From positions 5,952,001 through 6,016,000 of the forward strand of contig NZ_CP159534.1 in the NCBI RefSeq assembly GCF_040529335.1: 64,000 nucleotides of DNA. Reading direction: 5' to 3'. The position numbers and the translations under genes were made by a program. The notes below the pieces were generated by a model. That model was not told the origin of the DNA. It did no database searches and saw nothing but the letters and a program-made list of their open reading frames with translations. The stretch comes from Streptomyces sp. HUAS MG91. GTDB taxonomy: Bacteria > Actinomycetota > Actinomycetes > Streptomycetales > Streptomycetaceae. Every line of letters starts with the position of its first letter. Position 1 is the first letter of the stretch. This document shows positions 7,392-15,902 of this stretch, piece by piece.

Positions 7392-8350
7392 TCAGGGTCG
7401 AGTGGCTGTACTGGCTCGTCGGTCTCGTCTTCGTCGTCATGGCCGTGCAGATGGCGAAGGACCGCACCAACCCCAAGCGCTGGACGTCCGCCGCCTTCTG
7501 GGGACTGCTCGGCCTGACCTTCCCCTACGGGACCGGGGTCACCGGCACCGAGGGCTTCACGCTCCCCGCCGAACCGCTCGGCGTCGCCGTCCTCGCGCTG
7601 ATCGTGCTCGCCGGGTTCAACTTCATCGGCAAGGGCGTGCCCGTCACCACGACGGAGGAGGAGCGCACGGCGTCCGCCGCGCGACTCGGCAACAAGCTGT
7701 TCGTCCCCGCGCTCACCATCCCCCTCGTCGCGATCGTCTGCGCCTCGCTCCTCGACGGCTCCGGCCTGTTCGAGACGGGCAAGGCCACGCTCATCGGGCT
7801 CGGCGTCGGCTGCGTCGTCGCACTGGTCGTCGGCATGCTCGTCACCGGCGAGCGCAGGCTGTCCGTGCCGCTGACCTCCGGCCGCTCGATGCTGGAGTCC
7901 ATGGGCGCGGCGCTGCTGTTGCCGCAGCTCCTGTCCGTCCTCGGGTCGATCTTCGCGCTCGCCGGGGTCGGCACCCAGGTCGGCAAGCTGGTGAACGACG
8001 TGCTGCCCGACGGCTCCAAGTACGCCGCCGTGCTCGCCTACTGCCTCGGCATGTTCCTGTTCACCGTGATCATGGGCAACGCGTTCGCCGCGTTCCCGGT
8101 CATGACCGCCGCCATCGGCTGGCCGGTGCTCATCCAGCAGATGCACGGCAACGAGGTCGCCGTCCTCGCCATCGGCATGCTCGCCGGGTTCAGCGGCACC
8201 CTGTGCACGCCCATGGCGGCCAACTTCAACATCGTTCCCGCGTCGCTGCTCGAACTGAAGGACCAGTACGGGCCGATCAAGGCGCAACTGCCGACGGCGC
8301 TCGCGCTGCTCGGCTGCAACATCGTGTTCATGGCGATCTTCGCGGTCTGA
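7388..8350 (+). CDS. DUF979 family membrane protein
   Basis: 320 residues with about eight to nine predicted membrane helices, including LYWLVGLVFVVMAVQM at the N-terminus, a central GATLIGLGVGCVVALVVGM-like helix and a last helix ALALLGCNIVFMAIFAV. The loop GNAFAAFPVMTAAIGWPVL and FSGTLCTPMAANFNIVPA look like the half-broken helices of secondary transporters. The GTG overlaps the DUF969 stop. Ten nucleotides separate it from pcp. Function is inferred only from context. Confidence 0.85.
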   Translation: MIRVEWLYWLVGLVFVVMAVQMAKDRTNPKRWTSAAFWGLLGLTFPYGTGVTGTEGFTLPAEPLGVAVLALIVLAGFNFIGKGVPVTTTEEERTASAARLGNKLFVPALTIPLVAIVCASLLDGSGLFETGKATLIGLGVGCVVALVVGMLVTGERRLSVPLTSGRSMLESMGAALLLPQLLSVLGSIFALAGVGTQVGKLVNDVLPDGSKYAAVLAYCLGMFLFTVIMGNAFAAFPVMTAAIGWPVLIQQMHGNEVAVLAIGMLAGFSGTLCTPMAANFNIVPASLLELKDQYGPIKAQLPTALALLGCNIVFMAIFAV

Positions 8351-8360
8351 GGGAGACACA

Positions 8361-9008
8361 GTGACTGTCCGAGTTCTGCTCACCGGATTCGAGCCCTTCG
8401 GCGGGGAGTCCGTGAACCCGTCCTGGCAGGCGGCCGAGCTCGTCGCCGCCGAGCCGCCTGCGGGCATCGCCGTGACGGCGGTCCAACTCCCGTGCGTCTT
8501 CGGGGAATCGCTCACCGCGCTGCGGGCCGCCGTCGACGAGGTGCGGCCCGATCTCGTGGTCTGCCTCGGGCAGGCGGGCGGCCGGAACGGGGTCACCGTC
8601 GAGCGCGTCGCGATCAACGTCGACGACGCGCGCATCCCCGACAACGCCGGGGCGCGGCCGATCGACGCGCCCGTGGTGCCGGGTGGTCCGGCGGCGTACT
8701 TCTCCTCGTTGCCGGTGAAGGCGTGTGTGGCCGCGCTGCGCTCCGCGGGGGTTCCGGGGGCCGTTTCCAACACCGCCGGCACCTTTGTCTGCAACCACGT
8801 CGCGTACGGGCTCGCGCATCTGCTGGCGACCGAACTCCCGGGCGTTCGGGGCGGATTCGTGCATGTGCCGTGGGCACCGGAGCAGGTGCCGGACGGCTCG
8901 GCGGCGACGCTTCCCGTGGAGACGGTGGCCCGAGGCATCGCCGCGCTCCTCGCCGCCGCCGCGGTCACCGACGACGACCTGCACGTCAGCGAGGGGGCTA
9001 CGCACTAG
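8361..9008 (+). CDS. pcp: Pyroglutamyl-peptidase I
   Basis: 215 residues, normal length for the C15 cysteine peptidase family, which removes N-terminal pyroglutamate from peptides. The catalytic triad is visible: Glu in GVTVERVAINVDD, Cys in NTAGTFVCNHVAYG and His in FVHVPWAPEQ. N-terminus VLLTGFEPFGG is the family start. GTG start 10 nt after DUF979. It would release 5-oxoproline for the divergent pxpABC, so the two arms form a pyroglutamate salvage unit. The stop codon is immediately followed by a dispersed repeat at 9007. Confidence 0.92.
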   Translation: MTVRVLLTGFEPFGGESVNPSWQAAELVAAEPPAGIAVTAVQLPCVFGESLTALRAAVDEVRPDLVVCLGQAGGRNGVTVERVAINVDDARIPDNAGARPIDAPVVPGGPAAYFSSLPVKACVAALRSAGVPGAVSNTAGTFVCNHVAYGLAHLLATELPGVRGGFVHVPWAPEQVPDGSAATLPVETVARGIAALLAAAAVTDDDLHVSEGATH

Positions 9009-9050
9009 GGGGCGCGGGGAACTGCGCGATCAGCCCCCACCGGCCCGCGC
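9007..9050 (+). repeat. Dispersed GGGGCGCGGGGAACTGCGCG repeat, copy A
   Basis: The 20-bp core GGGGCGCGGGGAACTGCGCG followed by ATCAGCC and an ACCGGCCCGC tail. Six further copies are at 23902, 23971, 24147, 24206, 24264 and 26207. It begins at the pcp stop codon. Abundant intergenic repeat of this type in Streptomyces is recalled, function unknown. Confidence 0.85.
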
Positions 9051-9136
9051 TGTGAACGCAAAGAACACAAGTACGCGGGATCGTTGCCGGGTGCACCCTT
9101 GTCAGGGGTCGGAACGATCACCCATGGTGGCCCGTC

Positions 9137-10450
9137 ATGGGACGAGAGCAATGGAAGAAGATCCTGGTCGGATCGGCCGGGAACATGGTCGAGTGGTTCG
9201 ACTGGTTCGTGTACGCGAGCTTCGCCACCTACTTCGCGGGAGCCTTCTTCCCCGACGGCAACCCCACCGCCCAGCTGATGAACACGGCCGGCATCTTCGC
9301 CGTCGGCTTCTTCATGCGCCCGGTCGGCGGCTGGCTGCTCGGCCGGGTCGGCGACCGCAAGGGACGTAAGGCCGCGCTGACCCTCACGGTCACCCTCATG
9401 TCCGCGTCGGCCGTGCTCATCGCCGTCGCGCCGACCTACGCCGTAGCCGGATACGGCGGCGCCGTCGTGCTGCTCATCGCGCGCCTCCTGCAAGGACTCT
9501 CGGTCGGCGGCGAGTACGCGGCCAGCGCCACCTACCTCACCGAGGCCTCCGCCCCCGAGCGGCGCGGCTTCGCCTCCAGCTTCCAGTACGTGTCGATGAC
9601 GGCAGGCCAGATCGTCGGCCTCGGCCTGCAGATCGTCCTCCAGCGCACCATGAGCGACGACGCCCTGCACAGCTGGGGCTGGCGCATCCCGTTCATCATC
9701 GGCGCGCTCGGCGCCGCGATCATCTTCTGGCTGCGCCGCTCGATGCTGGAGACCGAGGTCTACGCGGAGTCGGCCGACGACGACGCCACGGTGGGCGGCG
9801 ACGACAAGGGCACGATCAAGGCCCTGTGGGCGCACAAGCGCGAGGCGTTCCTCGTCATCGCGCTCACCATGGGCGGCACCGTGGCCTACTACACGTACAC
9901 CACCTACCTCACGAAGTACCTGTCCAACTCGGCCGGCCTGAGCAAGGAGACGGCGACGCTCGTCTCGTTCTGCGCGCTCGTCGTCTTCGCCTGCATCCAG
10001 CCGCTCGCGGGCGCCCTCTCCGACCGCATCGGGCGCCGCCCCCTCCTGATCACCTTCGCCGTCGGCTCCACCTTCCTGACGGTCCCGATCATGACGCTGC
10101 TCCAGCACGCGGGTTCGTTCTGGCCCGCCCTGGGCCTCGCCCTGCTCGCGCTGGTCGTCGTCACCGGCTACACCTCCATCAACGCCTGTGTGAAGGCCGA
10201 ACTGTTCCCGACCGGCATCCGCGCCCTCGGCGTCGCCCTGCCGTACGCCATCGCCAACGCCCTGTTCGGCGGCACCGCCGAGTACGTCGCCCTGTGGTTC
10301 AAGAACGCCGGCGTCGAATCGGGCTTCTACTGGTACGTCGCCGGCTGCGCGGCCGTGTCGCTGATCGTCTACCTGACGATGCGCGAGACCCGCGACATCG
10401 ACCTGAGCCGGGTCCAGCGGGCCGAAGCCGTACAGAACCAGCCCGCCTGA
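9137..10450 (+). CDS. MFS transporter, metabolite:H+ symporter (MHS) type
   Basis: 437 residues with 12 predicted membrane helices. The N-terminus GNMVEWFDWFVYASFATYFA and the loop GRVGDRKGRKAALTLT (MFS motif A) are typical of the MHS subfamily that includes alpha-ketoglutarate, citrate and proline/betaine carriers. A second motif A-like loop, SDRIGRRPLLI, is between helices 8 and 9. Located just after pcp but with 128 nt between, so it may have its own promoter. The substrate cannot be read from sequence; glutamate-family acids or polyamine-related compounds would suit the neighbourhood. Confidence 0.88.
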   Translation: MGREQWKKILVGSAGNMVEWFDWFVYASFATYFAGAFFPDGNPTAQLMNTAGIFAVGFFMRPVGGWLLGRVGDRKGRKAALTLTVTLMSASAVLIAVAPTYAVAGYGGAVVLLIARLLQGLSVGGEYAASATYLTEASAPERRGFASSFQYVSMTAGQIVGLGLQIVLQRTMSDDALHSWGWRIPFIIGALGAAIIFWLRRSMLETEVYAESADDDATVGGDDKGTIKALWAHKREAFLVIALTMGGTVAYYTYTTYLTKYLSNSAGLSKETATLVSFCALVVFACIQPLAGALSDRIGRRPLLITFAVGSTFLTVPIMTLLQHAGSFWPALGLALLALVVVTGYTSINACVKAELFPTGIRALGVALPYAIANALFGGTAEYVALWFKNAGVESGFYWYVAGCAAVSLIVYLTMRETRDIDLSRVQRAEAVQNQPA

Positions 10451-10463
10451 CCGCATCGTGAGA

Positions 10464-10492
10464 CCACAGTCCGGGACCGGCCCGGGCTGTGG
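10464..10492. terminator. Hairpin after the MFS gene
   Basis: CCACAGTCCGGG and CCCGGGCTGTGG form a 12-bp stem (one G-T) around ACCGG, 13 nt after the MFS stop. No T-run follows, as is common for Streptomyces terminators. Confidence 0.6.
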
Positions 10493-10504
10493 CAGACTGC
10501 CGCC

Positions 10505-10555
10505 GTGCTCTCGTTCGCCATGATTATTGGCAGCAGGCGCGCCGGTCCGCAGTGA
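10505..10555 (+). CDS. Putative 16-residue leader peptide with tandem rare Ile codons
   Basis: GTG at 10505 opens a 16-codon frame ending with TGA at 10553: V-L-S-F-A-M-I-I-G-S-R-R-A-G-P-Q. Two consecutive ATT codons, rare in this GC-rich genome, encode Ile-Ile; an internal ATG at 10520 could also serve as start. About 65 nt later is an intrinsic terminator, and citramalate synthase, the first step of an isoleucine route, follows. This is the layout of an amino-acid attenuator. No clear SD is seen, and the peptide itself is inferred. Confidence 0.5.
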   Translation: MLSFAMIIGSRRAGPQ

Positions 10556-10640
10556 CCGCCTCGTACGACCCGGTACGGGCGGACACCGTCGTCCTCGACC
10601 CGCGCGCAGACCTCTCGCACCCGCGAGGGGTTTTTCTGTT
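10556..10640 (+). promoter_or_regulatory. Candidate attenuator of cimA
   Basis: A hairpin CCGCC-T-CGTAC / GTACG-GGCGG at 10556-10582 is followed by a second stem CCTCTCGC-ACCC-GCGAGGGG (about 10610-10629, one G-T pair) and then TTTTTCTGTTTCT. The second is a textbook intrinsic terminator, rare in this window in having a long T-run, and it lies about 110 nt before the cimA ATG rather than after a gene. This indicates premature termination control. Confidence 0.65.
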
Positions 10641-10747
10641 TCTCGGCCCACCCGAAGCCGGGAGAAGAGCGCGGGGGATCATAGATGGACGGTGGAACCG
10701 GTCATTCCGGTACGACGACCGAGATTCCCAACAGGAGCCAGACAGCC

Positions 10748-12394
10748 ATGAGCAGCAGCCCGAGCGAACACACCGGCGAACTCGACGCCTCCCTCGACGC
10801 CCACGAGGTCTCCGACGCCTTCCACGTCTTCGACACCACGCTGCGCGACGGCGCGCAGCGCGAGGGCATCAACCTCACCGTCGCGGACAAGCTGACCATC
10901 GCCCGGCACCTGGACGACTTCGGCGTGGGCTTCATCGAGGGCGGCTGGCCCGGGGCCAACCCCCGCGACACCGAGTTCTTCGCCCGCGCGCAGGAGGAGA
11001 TCGACTTCCGGCACGCCCAGCTGGTCGCCTTCGGCGCGACCCGCAGGGCAGGCGGGAAGGCCAGTGAGGACCCGCAGGTCAAGGCGCTGCTCGACTCGGG
11101 CGCCCCGGTGATCACCCTGGTCGCCAAGTCCCACGACCGGCACGTCGAACTGGCACTGCGCACCACCCTCGACGAGAACCTGGAGATGGTCCGCGACACC
11201 GTCTCCCACCTGGTCGCCCAGGGCCGCCGCGTCTTCGTCGACTGCGAGCACTTCTTCGACGGCTACCGCGCCAACCCCGCGTACGCCAAGGCCGTCGTCC
11301 GCGCCGCGCACGAGGCCGGCGCCTCGGTCGTCGTGCTCTGCGACACCAACGGCGGGATGCTCCCCGCCCAGGTCCAGGCGATCACGCACACCGTCCTGGA
11401 CGACACCGGCGCCCGGCTCGGCATCCACGCCCAGGACGACACCGGCTGCGCCGTCGCCAACACCCTCGCCGCCGTCGACGCCGGCGCCACCCACGTCCAG
11501 TGCACGGCCAACGGCTACGGCGAGCGCGTCGGCAACTCCAACCTGTTCCCGGTCGTCGCCGCCCTGGAGCTGAAGTACGGCAAGAAGGTGCTGCCCGAGG
11601 GCGCGCTGCGCGAGATGACCCGCATCTCGCACGCCATCGCCGAGGTCGTGAACCTCACCCCGTCCACGCACCAGCCCTACGTGGGCGTCTCCGCCTTCGC
11701 CCACAAGGCGGGCCTGCACGCCTCCGCCATCAAGGTCGACCCGGACCTGTACCAGCACATCGACCCCGAGCTGGTCGGCAACCGCATCCGGATGCTGGTC
11801 TCCGACATGGCGGGCCGCGCCTCCATCGAGCTCAAGGGCAAGGAGCTCGGCGTCGACCTCGGCGGCGACCGCGAGCTGGTCGGCCGGGTCGTGGAGCGCG
11901 TGAAGGAGCGCGAGCTCCAGGGCTACACGTACGAGGCCGCCGACGCCTCCTTCGAACTGCTGCTGCGCGAGGAGGCCGAGGGCCGGGCGCGGCGCTACTT
12001 CCGCGTCGAGTCCTGGCGGGCCATCGTCGAGGACCGCCCCGACGGCACCCACGCCAACGAGGCCACCGTGAAGCTCTGGGCCAAGGGCGAGCGGATCGTC
12101 GCCACGGCGGAGGGCAACGGCCCGGTCAACGCCCTGGACCGGGCCCTGCGCGTCGCCCTGGAGCGGATCTACCCGCAGCTCGCCGAGCTGGAACTGGTCG
12201 ACTACAAGGTCCGCATCCTGGAGGGCAAGCACGGCACGTCCTCCACGACCCGCGTCCTGATCTCCACGACCGACGGCTCCGACCAGTGGGCCACGGTCGG
12301 AGTCGCCGAGAACGTCATCGCGGCCTCGTGGGGCGCCCTGGAGGACGCCTACACGTACGGGCTGCTGCGCGCCGGGGTGGAGCCGGTGGAGTAG
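10748..12394 (+). CDS. cimA: (R)-citramalate synthase
   Basis: 548 residues. The HMGL-like TIM barrel starts FDTTLRDGAQREGINL, with GGWPGANPRDTEFF and HAQDDTGCAVANTL (HxH-type metal region), and a LeuA dimerisation/allosteric domain fills the C-terminal 150 residues. The DTTLRDGAQREG form matches the CimA family rather than LeuA or NifV. It condenses pyruvate and acetyl-CoA to citramalate, the threonine-independent entry to isoleucine; LeuCD at 52848 would act next. Start is the ATG at 10748 after CAGGAG; an ATG at 10685 lacks an SD. Preceded by an attenuator-like leader. Confidence 0.85.
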   Translation: MSSSPSEHTGELDASLDAHEVSDAFHVFDTTLRDGAQREGINLTVADKLTIARHLDDFGVGFIEGGWPGANPRDTEFFARAQEEIDFRHAQLVAFGATRRAGGKASEDPQVKALLDSGAPVITLVAKSHDRHVELALRTTLDENLEMVRDTVSHLVAQGRRVFVDCEHFFDGYRANPAYAKAVVRAAHEAGASVVVLCDTNGGMLPAQVQAITHTVLDDTGARLGIHAQDDTGCAVANTLAAVDAGATHVQCTANGYGERVGNSNLFPVVAALELKYGKKVLPEGALREMTRISHAIAEVVNLTPSTHQPYVGVSAFAHKAGLHASAIKVDPDLYQHIDPELVGNRIRMLVSDMAGRASIELKGKELGVDLGGDRELVGRVVERVKERELQGYTYEAADASFELLLREEAEGRARRYFRVESWRAIVEDRPDGTHANEATVKLWAKGERIVATAEGNGPVNALDRALRVALERIYPQLAELELVDYKVRILEGKHGTSSTTRVLISTTDGSDQWATVGVAENVIAASWGALEDAYTYGLLRAGVEPVE

Positions 12395-12406
12395 ACGGAG
12401 GGGAGG

Positions 12407-12453
12407 TCAAGCCCCTCCGGCGATCGAGGAGCGGGGTCCGGGGCAGAGCCCCG
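12407..12453. repeat. Dispersed 47-bp repeat, copy 2
   Basis: Matches 5036-5082 at 45 of 47 positions in the same orientation. Here it lies between the cimA stop and the convergent GH30 gene and could double as a hairpin terminator through GGGGTCCGGGGC and GAGCCCC. Confidence 0.85.
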
Positions 12454-12461
12454 GGCCTCGG

Positions 12462-14357
12462 CTACGACAGCGTCCACTTCTGATTGCCGGCCCCGGTGCA
12501 CGACCAGATCTGCGTACCGACCCCGTCCGCCGACGAATTCCCGGTCACATCAAGGCACTTGCCCGCCGGAACATTCACCAGGTCACCGGACGATTCGAGC
12601 CGCCACTGCTGTGCGCCCGAGCCGTTGCAGTCGTAGAGCTGGACCTTCGCGCCGTTCGCGGTCGACCCCGACGCCACGTCGAGGCACTTGCCGAGCGCCC
12701 GTACCGTGCCGTCGGCCTTCACGGTCCACGTCTGGTTCTGCGAACCGGCGTAGCAGGTCCAGATCTGCGCGGCCGTCCCGTTGGCCGTCGACCCGTCCTT
12801 CACGTCGAGGCACTTGCCGCCCAGCCCGTGCAGCGCGCCGGTGCGGTCGCCGCCGCCCGACTGCGTGCCGCTCCAGGTGAAGGTCGCCGAGGTCTTGCCC
12901 GGCAGCGAGTAAGTGACGTGCTGGCCGCCCCAGTTGATGGTGACGTCCTTCGCGGTGGAGGCGTCGTTGTAGGCGATCAGCGCCTTGGAGCCGTCGGTGT
13001 TGCGCCAGGCGACGTTCGGCACCGTGGACGACGCGGTCGAGGCGATCCGGGACGCACCCGGCCGGACGAACTTCGTCAGGTGGCCCATCGTGTAGTACTC
13101 GATGTTGTAGTCGACCTTGCCGCTGCTCGCGTCGCCGTTGTGGACGGTGATCAGCCCGTCGCACGTACCGCAGCCGCCGTTGTGCGGACCGCGGTTCTGG
13201 TCCACGGCCAGCGACCACTTCGTCACCGACTTCGCCCAGTTGCGGGTGTAGTCGATGATGTTCATCATGTCCTCGCGCTGCTGGTTCGCGATCCAGGTGC
13301 CGCCGGAGTGCTCGGTCTGGAAGGCGTCCAGGGACGGGTACTTGTTGTGGATCTCGGTCTGCTTGGCGACGTCGCCGCCGTAGCCGTGCCACGCGATGCC
13401 GCCGAAGTTCGGATGGCTGCGCACCGCGGCGTCGTCGACGGTCGGGGCCGCGTACGCGTCGTAGGTGTCCCAGTTCCAGTCGTGCGCGAGGACCTTGGTC
13501 TTCACGCCCGCGCCCGCCAGCTTCGGCAGCAGCTCGCTCTTGGTGAAGTAGGCGAGCCCGGAGCCGTTCCAGCTCATCGACGGATAGCCCGAGCAGCAGG
13601 TCGGCTCGTTCTGCACGGTCACGTAGTCGACCGGCACACCGGCCGCCTGGTAGCCCTGGATGTACTTCACGAAGTACGAGGCGTACGTGCCGTAGTTCTC
13701 GGCCTTCAGCCAGCCGCCGTTGAGCTGCCCGCTGTCCTTCATCCAGGCCGGGGCGGTCCACGGCGACGCCATCACGGTCGCGGCCGGGTTGAGCTGCTTG
13801 GCCTGCTTGGTCAGCGGCAGCACGTCGGCCTGGTCGTGGGCCAGGGAGAACTTCGCCAGCGAGGCGTCCGTCTGCCCGGCGGGCACGTCGTCGTACGTGT
13901 AGCCGAAGCGGGCCAGGTCCGAGCCGCCCATGGGGTTGCGGATGAACGACAGTCCGATGCCGTCGGTCGGCGAGAACAGCTTCTTCATCGTCGCGTCCCG
14001 GGTGGCCTGGGACAGGGCGCCGCTGCTGTTCATCAGCCAGGCCGCGGTGTCGGTGAAGGACGCGCCGCCGCCGGTGAACGTCTGGTAGCGGGTGTTCTCG
14101 TCGACGTCGATCGTGGTGCCGGCCGAGCCCGTGCCCGACTGGAACGCCGTCGGGGTCTGCTGCGCCAGACCGCGCGTGACGTGCCGGCCGCCGCTGTCGT
14201 CGGTGGTGGTCAGCCAGACGGCGACCGGTTCACCGGCCGCCCGAGCCGTGCCGGCGGAGGCTCCGAGGAGCCCGGCGGCGGTGAGGATTCCGGCCAGCAG
14301 TACCCGGGCCGATCTGCCCGCTCGTGCCGATCTGAGTGATCGCGTGGGGGTGTGCAC
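12462..14357 (-). CDS. Secreted GH30 family glycosidase with ricin-type CBM13
   Basis: 631 residues. A Sec signal peptide (Arg-rich start, hydrophobic VLLAGILTAAGLLG, cut near ARA-A at 40) precedes a GH30 barrel. The likely acid/base is E251 in VTVQNEP and the nucleophile E349 in FQTEHSGG. A beta-sandwich follows to about 495, then a CBM13 lectin of three repeats, each with GKCLDV and QxW motifs, to the end. GH30 members cleave glucosylceramide, beta-1,6-glucan or xylan; the sequence alone does not decide, though the TFTGGGASFTDTAAW region is closer to the glucosylceramidase/1,6-glucanase group. GTG start with GGAGG 7 nt upstream. Confidence 0.88.
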   Translation of the reverse strand: MHTPTRSLRSARAGRSARVLLAGILTAAGLLGASAGTARAAGEPVAVWLTTTDDSGGRHVTRGLAQQTPTAFQSGTGSAGTTIDVDENTRYQTFTGGGASFTDTAAWLMNSSGALSQATRDATMKKLFSPTDGIGLSFIRNPMGGSDLARFGYTYDDVPAGQTDASLAKFSLAHDQADVLPLTKQAKQLNPAATVMASPWTAPAWMKDSGQLNGGWLKAENYGTYASYFVKYIQGYQAAGVPVDYVTVQNEPTCCSGYPSMSWNGSGLAYFTKSELLPKLAGAGVKTKVLAHDWNWDTYDAYAAPTVDDAAVRSHPNFGGIAWHGYGGDVAKQTEIHNKYPSLDAFQTEHSGGTWIANQQREDMMNIIDYTRNWAKSVTKWSLAVDQNRGPHNGGCGTCDGLITVHNGDASSGKVDYNIEYYTMGHLTKFVRPGASRIASTASSTVPNVAWRNTDGSKALIAYNDASTAKDVTINWGGQHVTYSLPGKTSATFTWSGTQSGGGDRTGALHGLGGKCLDVKDGSTANGTAAQIWTCYAGSQNQTWTVKADGTVRALGKCLDVASGSTANGAKVQLYDCNGSGAQQWRLESSGDLVNVPAGKCLDVTGNSSADGVGTQIWSCTGAGNQKWTLS

Positions 14358-14507
14358 GATGCCTCCTGTGTCCCGTGAAGCTCAACAGTCCACTTTCATG
14401 GCTTAGTTCAAGACGTGAGTTAAAGGGCGTTCCATGTGCGCGTCAAGACTTCACGTCACGAATGCTCCGACCCGCCATTCACACCCCGACTGGGTTAGCG
14501 TCGGAGT

Positions 14508-15839
14508 ATGAGGCCCACTCTTGCGGCCCTCGCCGCGACCCTCCTCGCGTTCGGCGCCCCGGTGGCCATGGCGCCCGGCGCCGCCGCCGCGACGGACGTC
14601 TCCACGGTCGCGGACGCCCTGGAGAAGAACCCCGTCTACGTCGATCCGGCCGTCCGCACCGCGCTGACCTCGGCCGATGTCGACTCCCTCACCAAGACGA
14701 TCAAGGACGCGGACAAGCCGGTGATGGTGGCGGTGCTGCCCCCGGACTTCCCCAAGAAGGACCTGTTCACCGATCTGCGGACCAAGACGGGGATCGTCGG
14801 CGTCTACGGCGTCCGGCTCGGGGACGCCTTCGACGCGCGCGCCGACAGCGCCGTGATGTCCACCGCGGCCGTTCACAACCTGACCACGAGCGTCCGGGGC
14901 GAACCGGCGGCACAGCAGCTCGACGACTTCGTCGGCGCCGCCGTACGCACCGCCAAGGGCTCGGCGCCCTCCTCCTGGGGCGGCGGCGAATCCGGCGGGG
15001 TGCCCGTCGGCGCGCTCGCGGGCATCGGCGCCGTCGTGGTCGTCGGCGGCGCGGGCGCCTACGCCCTCGTCCGCCGCAACCGGCGCAGGCGCGAGGCCGA
15101 GCAGCGGGCCGCCCTCGACCGGCTCCGGGTCGTCGTCGACGAGGACATCACGGCCTTCGGCGAGGAACTGGACCGGCTCGACTTCCACCCGGCCGAGGCG
15201 GGCGCCGACGACTCGATGCGCGCGGACTACGAGCGGGCCCTCGACGCCTACGAGAAGGCCAAGCAGTACATGGCGGCGGCCCGGCGCCCCGAGGACGTGC
15301 GCGAGGTGACCCGCGCGATCGAGGACGGCCGCTTCTCCCTCGCCCTGCTCGCCGCTCGCCGCGAGGGCCGCCCGCTGCCCGAGCGCCGCGCCCCCTGCTT
15401 CTTCGACCCGCGCCACGGGCCCTCCGTCGAGGACGCCGCATGGGCCCCGCCCGGCGGCGCGCCGCGCGAGGTGCCGGTGTGCGCGGCGGACGCGGCCCGG
15501 CTGCGCGACGGCGCCGAGCCGCTGGTGCGGACGGTGGACACGGGTGCGGGGGAGCGGCGCCCGTACTACGACGCGGGTCCGGCCTACGGGCCCTGGGCCG
15601 GCGGCTACTTCGGCGGCGGCATCCTGCCGGGGCTGCTGTTCGGCACGGTCCTCGGCTCGATGATGGCGAGCCCGGCGTACGCGGCGGACTACGGCTCGGG
15701 GTATGGCGACTTCGGCGGTGGCTACGAGGGCGGCGACGTCTCGGGAGCCGACTTCGACACCTCGGACTTCGGTGACTTCGGCGGGGGCGGCGACTTCGGC
15801 GGTGGCGGGGGCGGCGGGGACTTCGGCGGCGGCTTCTGA
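14508..15839 (+). CDS. Membrane-anchored protein with Gly/Asp/Phe-rich tail
   Basis: 443 residues, function unknown. A signal peptide (LAALAATLLAFGAPVAMAPGAAAA) is followed by a TPM-like extracellular part to about 165. A transmembrane helix (GALAGIGAVVVVGGAGAYAL, about 166-190) comes next, then an Arg-rich start to a cytoplasmic helical domain. The C-terminal 60 residues are almost only G, D, F and Y, with repeats of DFGGG. The start is probably leaderless: a TAGCGT -10 ends 6 nt before the ATG. The low-complexity tail is not normal for soluble enzymes and may mediate assembly. Confidence 0.75.
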   Translation: MRPTLAALAATLLAFGAPVAMAPGAAAATDVSTVADALEKNPVYVDPAVRTALTSADVDSLTKTIKDADKPVMVAVLPPDFPKKDLFTDLRTKTGIVGVYGVRLGDAFDARADSAVMSTAAVHNLTTSVRGEPAAQQLDDFVGAAVRTAKGSAPSSWGGGESGGVPVGALAGIGAVVVVGGAGAYALVRRNRRRREAEQRAALDRLRVVVDEDITAFGEELDRLDFHPAEAGADDSMRADYERALDAYEKAKQYMAAARRPEDVREVTRAIEDGRFSLALLAARREGRPLPERRAPCFFDPRHGPSVEDAAWAPPGGAPREVPVCAADAARLRDGAEPLVRTVDTGAGERRPYYDAGPAYGPWAGGYFGGGILPGLLFGTVLGSMMASPAYAADYGSGYGDFGGGYEGGDVSGADFDTSDFGDFGGGGDFGGGGGGGDFGGGF

Positions 15840-15902
15840 CGGGAGTCGGCCAACTCCGTTCCGGTGCGCCGCGGTTGCCCGTCCGACGCTACGGTGACGG
15901 TC

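Noticed and set aside
12462..14357. Long plus-strand frames opposite the GH30 gene
   Set aside because: They are antisense shadows; the minus-strand frame has signal peptide, catalytic motifs and lectin repeats.
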